From positions 14,128,530 to 14,192,529 of the forward strand of contig CAXKWD010000006.1 of assembly GCA_964059195.1 (NCBI GenBank): 64,000 bases of DNA, given 5' to 3'. The stretch comes from Ectobius pallidus. Taxonomy: Eukaryota > Arthropoda > Insecta > Blattodea > Ectobiidae. The notes under the pieces were generated by a model. It worked only from the letters and a program-made list of their open reading frames with translations, was not told the DNA's origin and did not search any database. A program made the position numbers and the translations under genes. Position 1 is the first letter of the stretch; each line of letters begins with the position of its first letter. Positions 35,537-46,342 of the stretch are shown in pieces.

Positions 35537-36219
35537 TCTACTCTTATACAATTCAACGGCCCTAAATAGCGTGCTCACTCGCTCGCCCACTTCGTGAGAC
35601 ATCGGGTATACTCGGCGAAGTCTAAACTTTCAAGAAAAGTACAAAATTAGGAAAACCGTTTCTTTATTATATAAGGCCTAAGTGAAATGAACACAATGAA
35701 CAAATATTCTAATTTTATTTTTACTTACAATTTTTATAGCTCTGAACCACTAACATTTAAAATAAACTACCAGTGTAAGTTTCTTAAAAATCCTGGATTC
35801 AATTAATAATGGCGGGCGAAGCCATAATATTATTGATAGTTTAACCATAAAAGTACCGCAGATAATAAAAATCCAATCAAACCATTCCTTCCCTTGAAAA
35901 ATTATATCATTTTTGAAAATTACACTGAATTTGTCAAATAAAATTCACATCATATTCATCTGTCAACAAACAGTTTAGAAACAATATGTATTATGTGTTC
36001 ACAGTTAGCTTTGGAACTGCATAATCGAATCTGAGATCGTTTTCCCAGGCGGCGCTTTCTAATCGTGGAATGTACTCTGAAGCCGGAATTTTAGCTGTTT
36101 CATTAATTATTAATGGCTTAGTTTATGAATGATTCGCGTGCAAGTGTTAATAATTATTATACTCTAAATTTTTTATTTTTCAATTAATTATCGTGGGCGA
36201 AGCCGCGGGCACCTGCTAG
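35537..36219 (+). mobile_element. Helitron, composite copy 3 with intact termini
   Basis: Begins A|TCTACTCTTATACAATTCAA and ends at hairpin GTGGGCGAAGCCGCGGGCAC then CTGCTAG|T at 36219. An internal older terminator near 35812-35832 has lost its 3' half: GGCGGGCGAAGCC runs directly into ATAATATTATTG. 683 bp, non-coding. Confidence 0.8.
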
Positions 36220-36309
36220 TTTATTACATTTCATTTCGTTACCTGTTACGTACTAAAAGATTATAAGAACTTCTTATTCTCCTCCGTTTCACCCAACGTT
36301 GAATCAATC

Positions 36310-36459
36310 ACTTCTTAGTGTTTTGTGCTTTAATTTTAGCCCAGTATTGCTTCATTCTTTCTGATCTTACTTTTCTTTCGTCTTCACTGATCTGGATCAT
36401 TCGATTGGTTTTGATTTTGACTTCGAATCTGTCTTTCTTGACTTTGGTTGTTGTTGTTA

Positions 36460-36499
<40 letters not shown>

Positions 36500-36990
36500 T
36501 ACTATTATTTCTTTTTTCCAGTTTTATCTATGAGCATTTTTTCTGTGATTTTGAGTTCTTTAAGTCCTTCTCCGTTTCCTTAAACCAATTTGGTTTGGTC
36601 TTTTGTTGCGGAAATATTCAAAGATTTTTTTTAGTCAGTCTATTTGGGTTCATTCTGAGGATGTGACCATAAAAATCTATTCTTCTTTTCCTCATTGTGT
36701 CTGAGAGTTTTTCAGTCTTTTGGTAGAATGTTTCGTTTCTGATGTGGATGAGTTTGTTGTTATTGAACTTAGGGCCTAGGATTTTCCTTAATATATTTCT
36801 TTCTTTGATCTCCAGTCTTTCAATTGGGCCATGATTTGTGATGGACAGTGTTTCGGCTGCGTATAGGGCTTCTGGTTTGAATACCGTGCTATAGTGTCTT
36901 ATCTTTGCATTCCTTGAGAGGGACTTTTTGTTATATGTTTTTTTGGTTAGTTGGAAAGCCAGTTCAATTTTATTTCATCTAGATTCTATT
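36310..36990 (-). pseudogene. 3' fragment of an RTE-like LINE, interrupted by a TTA microsatellite
   Basis: Minus-strand translation gives FQLTKKTYNKKS, then STVFKPEALYAAETLSI, then RNILRKILG, then RKRRIDFYGHILRMNPNRL. This is the post-polymerase C-terminal region of a LINE (canonical 'LY...I.P..LY..E' and 'R...GHI.RM'). Frameshifts occur in the A-rich run near 36630 and near 36570. The coding tail is split by the TTA repeat at 36446-36509 and resumes with RMKQYWAKIKAQ. The LINE copy at 39349-39856 is the closest relative in the window. 5'-truncated and dead. Confidence 0.75.
36446..36509. repeat. (TTA/TTG)n microsatellite inside the LINE fragment
   Basis: TTGTTGTTGTTATTG grades into a long TTA run and then TTACTATTACTATT. 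Confidence 0.95.
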
Positions 36991-37175
36991 GCATTTTTCT
37001 CCAGGGTATTCCAGCAGTATTATAAGAACTTCAATATGGTCCTTTTTTTCTCTCTTTTTTTTTTTTTTTTTTTAAAGCCACCAGATGAACAAAGCTCGTG
37101 TTTAGGGATTTGTAATGAACACATCTGTTAAAATACAAGAGAAAGAATAGGCCTAGTGAAATTTAGTGTTTAAAT

Positions 37176-37206
37176 GTACTTTTAGGTCATGAAAATTCGG
37201 GCCCTG
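37176..37206. mobile_element. Solo right end of the CAGGGCCCGGAT hAT family
   Basis: CTTTTAGGTCATGAAAATTC followed by GGGCCCTG matches the inverse of the 15226 family TIR. No partner end was found. Confidence 0.5.
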
Positions 37207-37287
37207 CTTAATATACAACTTAATTCCGGTCAAACCCAGGTTTGTTTCCTTAGGCCTAATGCTTATTCCCAGTATAATTTAATTTTA

Positions 37288-37308
37288 TCTATATATATAT
37301 ATATATAT

Positions 37309-37354
<46 letters not shown>

Positions 37355-38297
37355 GAGGCTTTGTCCTGACTGACTTACTGACTCACTGACTTAATGACAG
37401 AGAATCAACGTAGAGCCTAAACTATGATCTGTAGAGACTTGCAATTTTGACAGTACCTTCGTTTTATAATGTAGGTGCTCACTAAGAAAGTATTTTGAAA
37501 AATTTTGATTTTAAATGGCAAAAATAAAATGTTTTTGAGAATAGCCTACTTAATCCCTTTTCACACAGAATTATCAAATCCAAATCACAGTTCTCATGAC
37601 AACATTGTATTGTTGGCAGTCTTCACATAAGGCTTTGGAACTTTGAAAATTAGAGAGGCTATTAAAATTTATGTTTGAGTAAATTATGTACCGTATCTCA
37701 ACATTTTGTAGATTATGTAAAATTACCAGTAAATTCAACCTTTTGATCGAAATGTTAAAATTAATCAATATGTTCCTTACAGCTTACAAGTTTCGCGGGC
37801 AAAGCCTTAATGGGAAAACATTGAATGATTTGGACGAAAAACACTATGCGGGGTTTTTTTGGGCTATGGAACTCTAATCTCAGGTCTTTTTTTCTCCTGG
37901 TGGCGCACTTTGGTCGTGAAATGCACTTCGAAGCCAGGTTTTTAGTTTTTGTTTGTTTGTTTGTTTTTTTTTTTAATTTATCAGTCGTCATAATAAAATT
38001 CTTTATGCATGATTTTGGTAAGGTTCTTGAATCTATGGTTTATTTTAATCGTTTCATTTCGAATTTGTATGCCAATATGGTAGCATAATATTTGTTTTGT
38101 TCGTTTGTTTATTTATATTTTTAACGTTAAACAATATAATTAAGAGTAAAATTACGTACTTCCTGCAATTTATGTAAAAACGATGTCAGTGTTAATAAAT
38201 AAAATGTTTTAAATATTTTTCTGTTAAATAAATTATTTAAACACAATATCTAGCGGTTGAGTAAGTAATCGCGGGCGAAGCCGCGGGCACCTGCTAC
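37288..38297 (+). mobile_element. Helitron, related family, with (AT)n/(GA)n expansion near the 5' end
   Basis: Starts A|TCTATATATATATATATA, followed by a (GA)n run (37311-37351) and then the shared AGAGGCTTTGTCCTGACTGA block. It ends near 38297 with CGCGGGCGAAGCCGCGGGCA then CCTGCTA|CT. The last base differs from the usual CTAG. The interior contains GGCGCACTTTGG and CACTTCGAAGCCAGG, words of the same superfamily. Confidence 0.75.
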
Positions 38298-39290
38298 TAC
38301 TGCATAAAAAATAAAGACAGCTCCACATTGAATGTAACAGTAAAGCGTATATAAATATATTAATTATTGAGACACGTTTTTATCCTATAAGGAAAGTAAT
38401 AGAATATGCTAGCTCATTTTTCTTTGTGGGTGAATGTTTTTGTGTTCTCGAAGAATAGGTAAATTATTTTATGTATCCAAGTTTTGTCCTCATTTATAAC
38501 AAGGAACGTGTATCAAAGATAAAAGAGTAGAGATGTTAAAGGACCTGGCTGAATTGTCTTTTGCAAAGTTGTTATATGTTTGTGTTTTATTAATACGGGA
38601 CTGCATAGTTAACAAGAAACTTTTGTGCGACTTACGAAAAAGGTCGTGAAACATTAATTCACCTTCTAAGAATCGCATGCTATGTGGAGAGAGAGAAAGT
38701 ACGGGTTTTTGTAAAAGATGCAAGGTTTTGTGTCAAAAATACATCGGGAAGGAAATGTGGAATATATGAAAATGCATACGTAGACATAGAGAATTTACAA
38801 AGATAGTGCTCTTGGATTTGGAGAAAAGAAAATTAACGTAGCTTTTTAAATAAAATATTCATGACACAGTTGATGAAGTGACATTGAGAAGCCACATTTG
38901 AATACTTGCTTCTTAATATTCCCTCATGCCGAGCGATATTTTAAAATTTGAGTAACCAGATGTTGGCATCACATTATTTTGCGTGCAAACCAATATTTTA
39001 CTCGTTTCAAGTCGCTCACCATTATGATTACCTCATTTGACAGATTTCTTGAAATGTAAGATGTGTTACGTAAAACTGAACACAGTTTATTTATTAATCT
39101 TAAAGCGATCTCACATTGCGGATTGTAATGCCCTAGTGCATTAATTTTATGTTAGGCTCCATTTGCGTTTGTTCAGTAAATAACATTAGTAGTGAACATA
39201 CATTTTGAATGAAGTTGTCTTATATAGTTATGGTGAATTCATTTTTCATTGTCTCAGAAATAGGTATTACTTGTGGGCTTACAAAAACAT
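38298..39290. other. No recognised gene
   Basis: AT-rich DNA; the 38490-38723 frame has no domain. Confidence 0.4.
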
Positions 39291-39293
<3 letters not shown>

Positions 39294-39333
<40 letters not shown>

Positions 39334-39350
39334 CAACAATAACAATAACA
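39294..39350. repeat. (AAT/AAC)n microsatellite
   Basis: A pure AAT run followed by AAC variants. It encodes the poly-Asn stretch at the start of the adjoining LINE frame and marks the 5' truncation point. Confidence 0.95.
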
Positions 39351-39960
39351 TTTCAAGACAGGCCAAACTCAGGCTCTACAATACAGTGGTACTACCAGAA
39401 GCCCTCTATGCATCAGAAACAACCACAATTGGAGCATCAGGTATCATAGAGACAGAAAAAATAGAACGTAAAATCCTCAGAAAAATTTTTGGAGCAATAC
39501 ACAGAGATGGCATATGGATGAAGAGACCAACAAAAGAATTATACGAACACACAGACAGACTCACAGACATGATCAGAAAACGCCGACTAACATTCTATGG
39601 ACACATACATAGAATGAACGACAACAGACTCACAAAGAGGATTTTTGATGTAGGCCTAGTTAACAGTTCAGTCAAAAATACCAATTGGCTGCAAGAAAAA
39701 ATAGAAGAAGACTTAAAACAAGCAGGACTCAATAGGGAAATGATAAATGAAAGAAACAAATTCAGAAACAAAATTATGAACGCAAAATTTGAAGTAAAGG
39801 AAAGCAAGAAAACAGGTAAAATATGGACCGAACAAAGGAAAGAGGAACACAGTTAAAGAATGAAGAGTTTTTTGGGAAGAGAAAAGGAAGAAGAAACAAG
39901 AAGGAAGTGTATACTCATGTAACATTCAAGTTCAAACACTGTCTTAATGGCAAAAATGTG
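39349..39960 (+). pseudogene. 3' fragment of an RTE-like LINE (C-terminal region)
   Basis: The plus-strand frame (39349 to the TAA ending at 39856) encodes SRQAKLRLYNTVVLPEALYA, then ERKILRKIFGAIHRDGIWMK, then LTDMIRKRRLTFYGHIHRMN. This is the region after the polymerase of an RTE-like LINE. The preceding Met and poly-Asn codons come from flanking DNA and the AAT microsatellite, so the start is artificial. Catalytic domains are absent. After the stop another frame reads RMKSFWEEKRKKKQ, suggesting a late frameshift, and the 3' end runs into an AATAAC-rich tail near 39960. Same family as 36310-36990, on the opposite strand. Confidence 0.8.
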
Positions 39961-40077
39961 TAATAATTATAATAATAACAATAACAATATTTTATTTTAC
40001 CTCGCGGAGTTAACGCCCTAAGGCCTTATCTTCTACTCAACCAGGAGAAAAAAAATACAAACTTACAATAGTATATT

Positions 40078-40345
40078 GCGATACTAGTTCCGTAAGCGGT
40101 GCATACGGATCGAGAAAAGAGTTTCTTCAATTTCCGAGATCCGTTATGCGCTTATGGAACGAGTATTGCATGCTATTTTTTGCACGGTGATTATTTATAT
40201 CAATTTAATTATATTAATTGAGATATTAGCCGAAAAATATTATGTATATACATTATTGAAGATAGATGTTATATTTCAGAAAGTGATTCGCATATGTTGA
40301 TTGTTATGGGGACGGAATATTTGTCCTGTTGAAGTCGCCACAAAC
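40078..40345 (-). repeat. Interspersed repeat R1, copy 3
   Basis: Reverse orientation. Hairpin end TTCCGTAAGCGGTGCATACG against GATCCGTTATGCGCTTATGG, then TATTGCATGCTATTTTTTGC, then AGAAAGTGATTCGCATATGT. Ends near GAAGTCGCCACAAAC. Confidence 0.7.
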
Positions 40346-40476
40346 AGATTAAATTAGTACCACCGGTAGTTATAAGATTGGTAGAGTGATCAGTCCAACT
40401 AGATAACAAGTGGGTCCAATTAATTACCATTTTACAGGTATTTTTGCGTATAGCAGAAAAATAGTACGGTAATCAG

Positions 40477-41073
40477 TAGGGCAAGGCATTTAATGACCAT
40501 AAAATAGTGAAAAAATGCATTTATGACCTAAAAATAGTGAAAAAATGACCCGAAATCTTAAAATAATGACCAATAAATTTACCATTATTACTTAAAATTA
40601 GTTTTTATCTTAAGTAATGAATTGCTAAATACAGTTTATGACGATTCTTTATATATGAATTTACAATATAAAACACACTTATTTTGTTACTAAAGAAATC
40701 AGTAAATTTATACTACAGTACTTGGACACCCTTAGCGAAAAATAAATTCTTTCTGAACTGGCATGCCCATCAAATTGTCCCTAGCAAATATGTGCCATTT
40801 AAAAAGAAAGAAAAAATATTTAAGTTATTGCTAAAATGCCAAAAATTACCTAAAATGCTGAAAATGACCTAAAAATACCGAAAATGACCTAAAAATTGCC
40901 AAAAAATGACCTATCTCTTGAAAAATGACGAAATATGCAAAATAAAGCAAAATAATGCAAAAACAAATTGCCCTTATTTAATTAATTATTTAATGATATA
41001 CATCTATATACATTGGAGCTATCTTTTAACCTTCATATAAAAAAGATGCAAAATCATCAAATGCCTTGCCCTA
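40477..41073. mobile_element. hAT MITE, TAGGGCAAGGCATTT family, copy 1
   Basis: The left end TAGGGCAAGGCATTTAATGA mirrors the right end (minus strand TAGGGCAAGGCATTTGATGA). Flanks are GTAATCAG (40469-40476) and GAAATCAG (41074-41081), an 8-bp duplication with one change. The interior carries many AATGACCTAAAAAT words. The 40684-40872 frame is chance. Confidence 0.9.
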
Positions 41074-41524
41074 GAAATCAGCATGGATGTGTATAAGGTG
41101 TAACCACAATATCGGAGAAAGAAACAAATCGACTTTCTCGTCTTTTCTAAAACATGAGTATCGCAATATGGACTACCATAAAGCAAACTTAGCGTCTGTC
41201 AAACATTCAAATCCAACATAAGAGGAAATAACTCCATCTCGCTCATTCTAACTGAAGGACTGTGAGTTCCAGTCATGTAAAGTTCTTCACATAGGCTCGA
41301 GTGTTGAGAGAAACGCATCTGCTCATATGAAATACTCATTTTCAAGCAGCTCTCAAATTTCATTCCAACTTTCCCTTCGCTTGGCGATGATGGACCTATT
41401 CAAAATGGCTACATTACAGAGTATCTGCGAACCGATAAGAATCAGCATAATGCATTAACCATATAATGTCATAGAACTCAGAAATCGGCGTTGTTAACCT
41501 CTATCTCGTATTATATTTTAACAT

Positions 41525-41526
<2 letters not shown>

Positions 41527-41575
<49 letters not shown>
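41527..41575. repeat. (GA)n microsatellite
   Basis: About 24 GA dinucleotides. Confidence 0.95.
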
Positions 41576-41576
<1 letters not shown>

Positions 41577-42111
41577 TGAATGCTTGATTACAGACCTCAT
41601 GATCAGAGCTGCTCATGTAGACTAATGGGGTTAAATATTGATGACCAGGGTATTTACTACAAGTTTTCCCGTAATTATTAGAGGGCTAAAAGAGTATATT
41701 GCAGTGTAGCTAACGAGATGATAAGCAAACGACGACAGGGTTAATGCATTAGTCGAAGCAGACCATAGAAGAGGACAAAGGTAGTTAGGGATCAAAGCTC
41801 TGTCTAACCCATATATGGGTACAAGGGAGGACTAATCAGTTGTTCCAATGAGTAATTCCCTCTCTCACTGGCTTTGCTCGGACAGGTACGTGTACCTACC
41901 TTCCGCTCTCCTCCGTAATTGCATGCAAAAAAAAAAAAAAAATACTGCCCATATAAACTTTTAAATCCATCAACATGCAAGAACCCTTCCATATGGAGCG
42001 GATGTAACATATGGAAAGTAACAAAGTTAAGTTTCAATATTACAATGTACACAGAATAAACCTATACCGAGTTGGATTACGACTTGCTTTAACTTACGGA
42101 GACATAGGCTA

Positions 42112-42921
42112 CAGGATGTTAATGAATAACACCGAAATATTTTACTTGTGTATTGAGGGGACATAGACGAGCAACTTTTATTAGATGTTTGCTCTATGGA
42201 TTCAATTTTTCCAGTTACAGCATAAAATCTCCCTGGGCATGGCCGCCACTGACTTGTAACATTTGAAGAAAAAAACTAAAACAAAGAAACTACGTAGTTA
42301 ACACTGTAATTGTGTATTTAAAAAAACTAATGCAGTGGCGGGCAGTCATGTGATAAGTCTGTTAATTTTGCAGATTATGAAAGCGTTTGATGAATGATAA
42401 AGAAACACTTTTTTTTATCAATCACCAAGAAGGCATATGAAGTCAATTCAATGAAATATTTTACCCTATTTCGTTTCACTATTGACTTATGAGCACCAAA
42501 TTGTAATGACTTTAATGTCTTGTAGCATACACATTTTACGCCATAGAGCAAAGATCACCTTTTCTATGTCCACTCTACAGTAAGTAGAATGATCCCTATA
42601 CAGGCCATGGAGTTCCAGAGGGTTCCAGGAGGTTGAGGCTCCCAGATTTTGGACATCGGCACGTGAAGGTGGCAAGGTTGTCAGCCTTACGCACCGGCCG
42701 CCTTTACCCCCAGGATTACTCCTGGTACGCATTTCAGTTGGAGGCTGAGTCGACCCCAGGGCCGTAGTGCCACCTGAAGGATTAGGCCAATTGAAAAATC
42801 TCAATGACCCGCGACCTTGCGGTTTGTAGCGCAGCGCCTCAACCACTACGCTACGGCGTACCCCAGAGGCGTACCCTCTGTACACAGGTAAAATATTTCA
42901 GTGTTATTCGTTAACACCCTG
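42112..42921. mobile_element. TA-flanked (Tc1/mariner-type) element, copy 1, interrupted by a SINE
   Basis: The left end CAGGATGTTAATGAATAACA and the right end (minus strand CAGGGTGTTAACGAATAACA) are flanked by TA on both sides (42110-42111, 42922-42923). The interior contains GTATTGAGGGGACATAGACG and a reverse match to the 55930-57046 copy. The SINE at 42584-42864 is inserted within it. No transposase. Confidence 0.75.
42584..42864 (-). repeat. tRNA-derived SINE, family A, copy 3 (internal deletion)
   Basis: The minus strand starts GGGGTACGCCGTAGCGTAGT. The B-box region is shortened: CGCAAGGTCGCGGGTCATTG lacks the GGTTCGATCCC and about 16 bases found in the sister copies. It could not bind TFIIIC normally. 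The body and 3' end (GGCCTGTATAGGGATCAT) match copies 1 and 2. Confidence 0.85.
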
Positions 42922-42987
42922 TACAAATAAAACTATGTTTGTATAGTAATTGGGAAGGTTTACTTCCAAGAGAATTACCGATGATAA

Positions 42988-43063
42988 TGTGTATGCTACA
43001 AGACATTAAATTCATTACAATTTGATGCTCATAAGTCAATAGTGAAACGAAATAGGGTAAATA
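42988..43063. repeat. Inverted partial duplicate of the adjacent TA-flanked element interior
   Basis: TGTGTATGCTACAAGACATT through GTGAAACGAAATAGGGTAAA is the reverse complement of about 42466-42534. It lies just outside that element's right end and is probably a fragment of another copy. Confidence 0.65.
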
Positions 43064-43224
43064 CGTAAACGTGTTGTCGTAACTGCACTGGATTGATGGA
43101 CTCGGAAACCGTTGATACACTTTCCAACTCTGAGAATCTCATCCAGTTATACATTGTCATTATCATGTAACGGAAAGTGCATTTATTACGGAAATACTAA
43201 TAGAGTAAGATATTGAGTTGAAGT

Positions 43225-43974
43225 TGTAGGGGTTTTAAAGTTGGGGTGGTGTGGTTGTTGTTGTTTGGGCGCTCAGGTGTTTCCACATACCTTGTGTCTT
43301 GCTGTATTTCCCCTATTTGCCTAGGCTGCTTTCAGTGATGAGCTTGAGTTTCTTCCTCAGGGCGACGAATCGGAGATAGGTAGGCTAATGGTCCAGAAAA
43401 TGAAGTATGTACACAATCTTTTCTTTCTATTTCACCGGGGTTTATTGGTAAATCCTTCTCCCCCACAAAATACACAAAAGGACACATAACTTTTAAACTG
43501 ACACTTATACATGCTAAAAACTTCACTTATGGTCGACACTTTCTGAAACTCTATAAAGACTATTCTATAAAGTAAGAAGACAATTTTGACGCGTGGCATT
43601 CCCCAAGATACCAAAAAGAGACTGTGTTCCGTGCTTGCTACAAAATTTAGATTTCTTAATTTTGTGGTAGGCACCTCCCTTTTACTCAGTCTTTGATTGG
43701 CTAAAACGTAGTTTTAATTTACCCCTCAGCCAATCAAATGAGACCTTGTAGTTAGTACATATTTTCACTTAGTTTTCCCACGAATTCCAAACTCCCTTCT
43801 TCCCACATATCCAGACGTCTGAGTATGCAAATACTTAACATTCTTGTTCAAGTGTTTTGGAGCCTTTACTAGCAATTCTCATAGAGTATTATAATAATAT
43901 GTAATATTGTTACATTATTCATAAAGTAAAAATGTATAATAATTGTTATTACCCATGCCATAAAATCCGCTTCA
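43225..43974 (-). repeat. LTR of the non-autonomous element (3' LTR in minus orientation)
   Basis: Starts TG and ends CA with no visible difference from 45073-45822. The small minus-strand frames inside it occur identically in both LTRs and are not supported as genes. Confidence 0.9.
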
Positions 43975-44111
43975 TATGCCCTTATATGGGACTGAAAAAA
44001 TGTTTCAATGACCAATTGCGACATTTTTCAGTGTCATATAACAACCCCCGAATATGACATCTGTCCCTTTTTTTCTTTAACGGATAACATACAACTTAAC
44101 CTAAGATCCTC

Positions 44112-44453
44112 TTACTCCAATATGTTTCTCCCCTTTTTTTTTCGCTGCCAGACCTTGCTTTCTTCCCTCACTGGGTTACTAGAACTGCTACCGATCCCTT
44201 CTACCAGAATCGTTTCACTATCTTTTTCGGTGTTTACATCTGCTACAACACTGAGGTTCGTGTCACTCACCTTTAGGCTATCATTTTCATCGTCTGACCT
44301 ATCAACTGAAAACAAGTTTCCTAACATATCCTGGCCTTCATTTCCTATTTGAGATTCGGGCGTATCCTCCTGGGTGAGAAGACTCTGCCCTCCCCCGAGA
44401 TCTGACCCTATACTATCCATAGTTTCGATCTTCTTACCACTACGTAATAGCAT
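44112..44453 (-). CDS. Short gag-like open frame of the non-autonomous LTR element
   Basis: A 113-codon minus-strand frame beginning MLLRSGKKIETMDSIG. A start of the form M.LRSG is seen in several Ty3/Gypsy Gag proteins. The rest is acidic and serine-rich (SDDENDSLKVSDTN, GSSSSNPVREE) and ends in a basic KKKGRN stretch. No capsid fold, zinc knuckle or enzymatic motif is visible, so this is at most an N-terminal Gag remnant. It sits 620 bp downstream of the 5' LTR in the element's orientation. It could be translated, since it lacks internal stops and the element is young, but function is unproven. The plus-strand frame over it is a shadow. Confidence 0.45.
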   Translation of the reverse strand: MLLRSGKKIETMDSIGSDLGGGQSLLTQEDTPESQIGNEGQDMLGNLFSVDRSDDENDSLKVSDTNLSVVADVNTEKDSETILVEGIGSSSSNPVREESKVWQRKKKGRNILE

Positions 44454-45072
44454 ATAATCACCTACGACCCTCTTATGCTACACAAAGCATACACATTAAT
44501 ATTACAATAAATCAAAAATAAAAAAAATAACACACACAATAACATTTAACTTCCAATAACAGTTAATAATTTGACCATGCAGTAGCTGTTTACGAAACTG
44601 ATATTTACTTCGTACTAAATGCGAACTCTTCCCTATTCTGGCCAGTAAACAAAATAATATTTTAAAATGTGCAAGCGAAATTAATGCATTTATTTTTACT
44701 CTCCTACTTGTTTTAATTGTTCATTTATCTTATCTGTTATTTGGCGGTGTCCCCTGATGTCCTCTTGTCCCTCGGTGATTCTTCTCCTGGATAATCTTCT
44801 CCTCTTGAACACCGACAAAATGCAAGATGTTTCTTGTACAATTTTACCGTTTGAAGTCTTGAACTTGAAGTTTGGTTTTGATGATTGTCACTGGATCTCC
44901 ATTAGTCCTCCTATTCCTCGTCGTCTGCTGGGTGCTGTCTTTCCGCGTTGTCTTTTATCGCGCCGTCTCCGTCGTCTCTCTCGTGCCGTACGTTGGTTCG
45001 CACACCTTGAAGGGTTTTTTTTTAAAGTGTGGGCGCTGTCTCCATCGAGCCCCGCGTTGGTTGGAGCCACCG

Positions 45073-45822
45073 TGTAGGGGTTTTAAAGTTGGGGTGGTGT
45101 GGTTGTTGTTGTTTGGGCGCTCAGGTGTTTCCACATACCTTGTGTCTTGCTGTATTTCCCCTATTTGCCTAGGCTGCTTTCAGTGATGAGCTTGAGTTTC
45201 TTCCTCAGGGCGACGAATCGGAGATAGGTAGGCTAATGGTCCAGAAAATGAAGTATGTACACAATCTTTTCTTTCTATTTCACCGGGGTTTATTGGTAAA
45301 TCCTTCTCCCCCACAAAATACACAAAAGGACACATAACTTTTAAACTGACACTTATACATGCTAAAAACTTCACTTATGGTCGACACTTTCTGAAACTCT
45401 ATAAAGACTATTCTATAAAGTAAGAAGACAATTTTGACGCGTGGCATTCCCCAAGATACCAAAAAGAGACTGTGTTCCGTGCTTGCTACAAAATTTAGAT
45501 TTCTTAATTTTGTGGTAGGCACCTCCCTTTTACTCAGTCTTTGATTGGCTAAAACGTAGTTTTAATTTACCCCTCAGCCAATCAAATGAGACCTTGTAGT
45601 TAGTACATATTTTCACTTAGTTTTCCCACGAATTCCAAACTCCCTTCTTCCCACATATCCAGACGTCTGAGTATGCAAATACTTAACATTCTTGTTCAAG
45701 TGTTTTGGAGCCTTTACTAGCAATTCTCATAGAGTATTATAATAATATGTAATATTGTTACATTATTCATAAAGTAAAAATGTATAATAATTGTTATTAC
45801 CCATGCCATAAAATCCGCTTCA
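45073..45822 (-). repeat. LTR of the non-autonomous element (5' LTR in minus orientation)
   Basis: 750 bp, reads the same as 43225-43974. Followed directly by the AAGT duplication. Confidence 0.9.
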
Positions 45823-46098
45823 AAGTTAAATATGGCGGATGGCTGTATTCAAATTCAGAGGCTACAACAACATTAACATTAATTCCGTAACTGTCCGTCT
45901 CGGTCAATGCCTACCGTAATGTCAGGATACTCGTATTTGTTTGTAAAAATTAAAGAAAGAACTGCGAAGAAAGAATCCACCTAATTTCCATCTGCCATAC
46001 TGTATAGTACTCACCACGGACTTGTGTATTGTGAATTTTAAGTACAGATGAATATTCGACTCCCAATCGGTCTACGTCTTTTAATAAACTGTTTGGTA

Positions 46099-46330
46099 TC
46101 TTATATTAATAAAAGGAAGTGTCTGTCTGTCCGCGATGCCCATCGAAATCACTGAACGCAGAGATTTGAAATTTTAAACATATGTGGACTGAAGGGTCGG
46201 AAAATGCACCTCGAAGCCGGAATTTTAATTTTCGCTTTCGTTCGTGAGTTATTAGTGAAAAACGGGCAAAAAACGTGCATTTTTTGCGTTTTCGAAGCAT
46301 CAGTTTTCAGCTCCTGTGACCATTAGGGCA
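46099..46330 (+). mobile_element. 5' portion of a Helitron-like element
   Basis: A|TCTTATATTAATAAAAGGAA followed by GTCTGTCTGTCCGCGATGCC, GAGATTTGAAATTTTAAAC and CACCTCGAAGCCGGAATTTT. The last phrase also occurs in the Helitron at 35537-36219. No 3' terminator is found before the SINE that follows. Confidence 0.55.
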
Positions 46331-46342
46331 ATCATAGGAGAG

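Larger units (their letters stand above)
43225..45822 (-). mobile_element. Young non-autonomous LTR retrotransposon (2.6 kb)
   Basis: Two 750-bp direct repeats, each starting TGTAGGGG and ending CGCTTCA, enclose 1,098 bp. AAGT occurs exactly outside both ends (43221-43224, 45823-45826), a 4-bp target duplication as in Ty3/Gypsy-type elements. By eye the two LTRs are identical, so insertion is recent. The interior has only a short gag-like start (44453 to 44112, minus) and no protease, reverse transcriptase, RNase H or integrase. In the minus orientation, TGGCTCCAACC lies 3 nt after the 5' LTR as a possible primer-binding site. It is a LARD/TR-GAG-like element mobilised by others. Orientation rests on the gag-like frame and this site. 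Confidence 0.9.

Noticed and set aside
43332..43674. Two small minus-strand frames repeated at 45180-45522
   Set aside because: They lie in the LTRs, so their duplication reflects the LTR pair; no domain is visible.
44757..45186. Plus-strand frames of 104-106 codons inside the LTR element
   Set aside because: Overlap each other and the LTR boundary, antisense to the likely element orientation, Arg/Leu/Val-rich with no motif.
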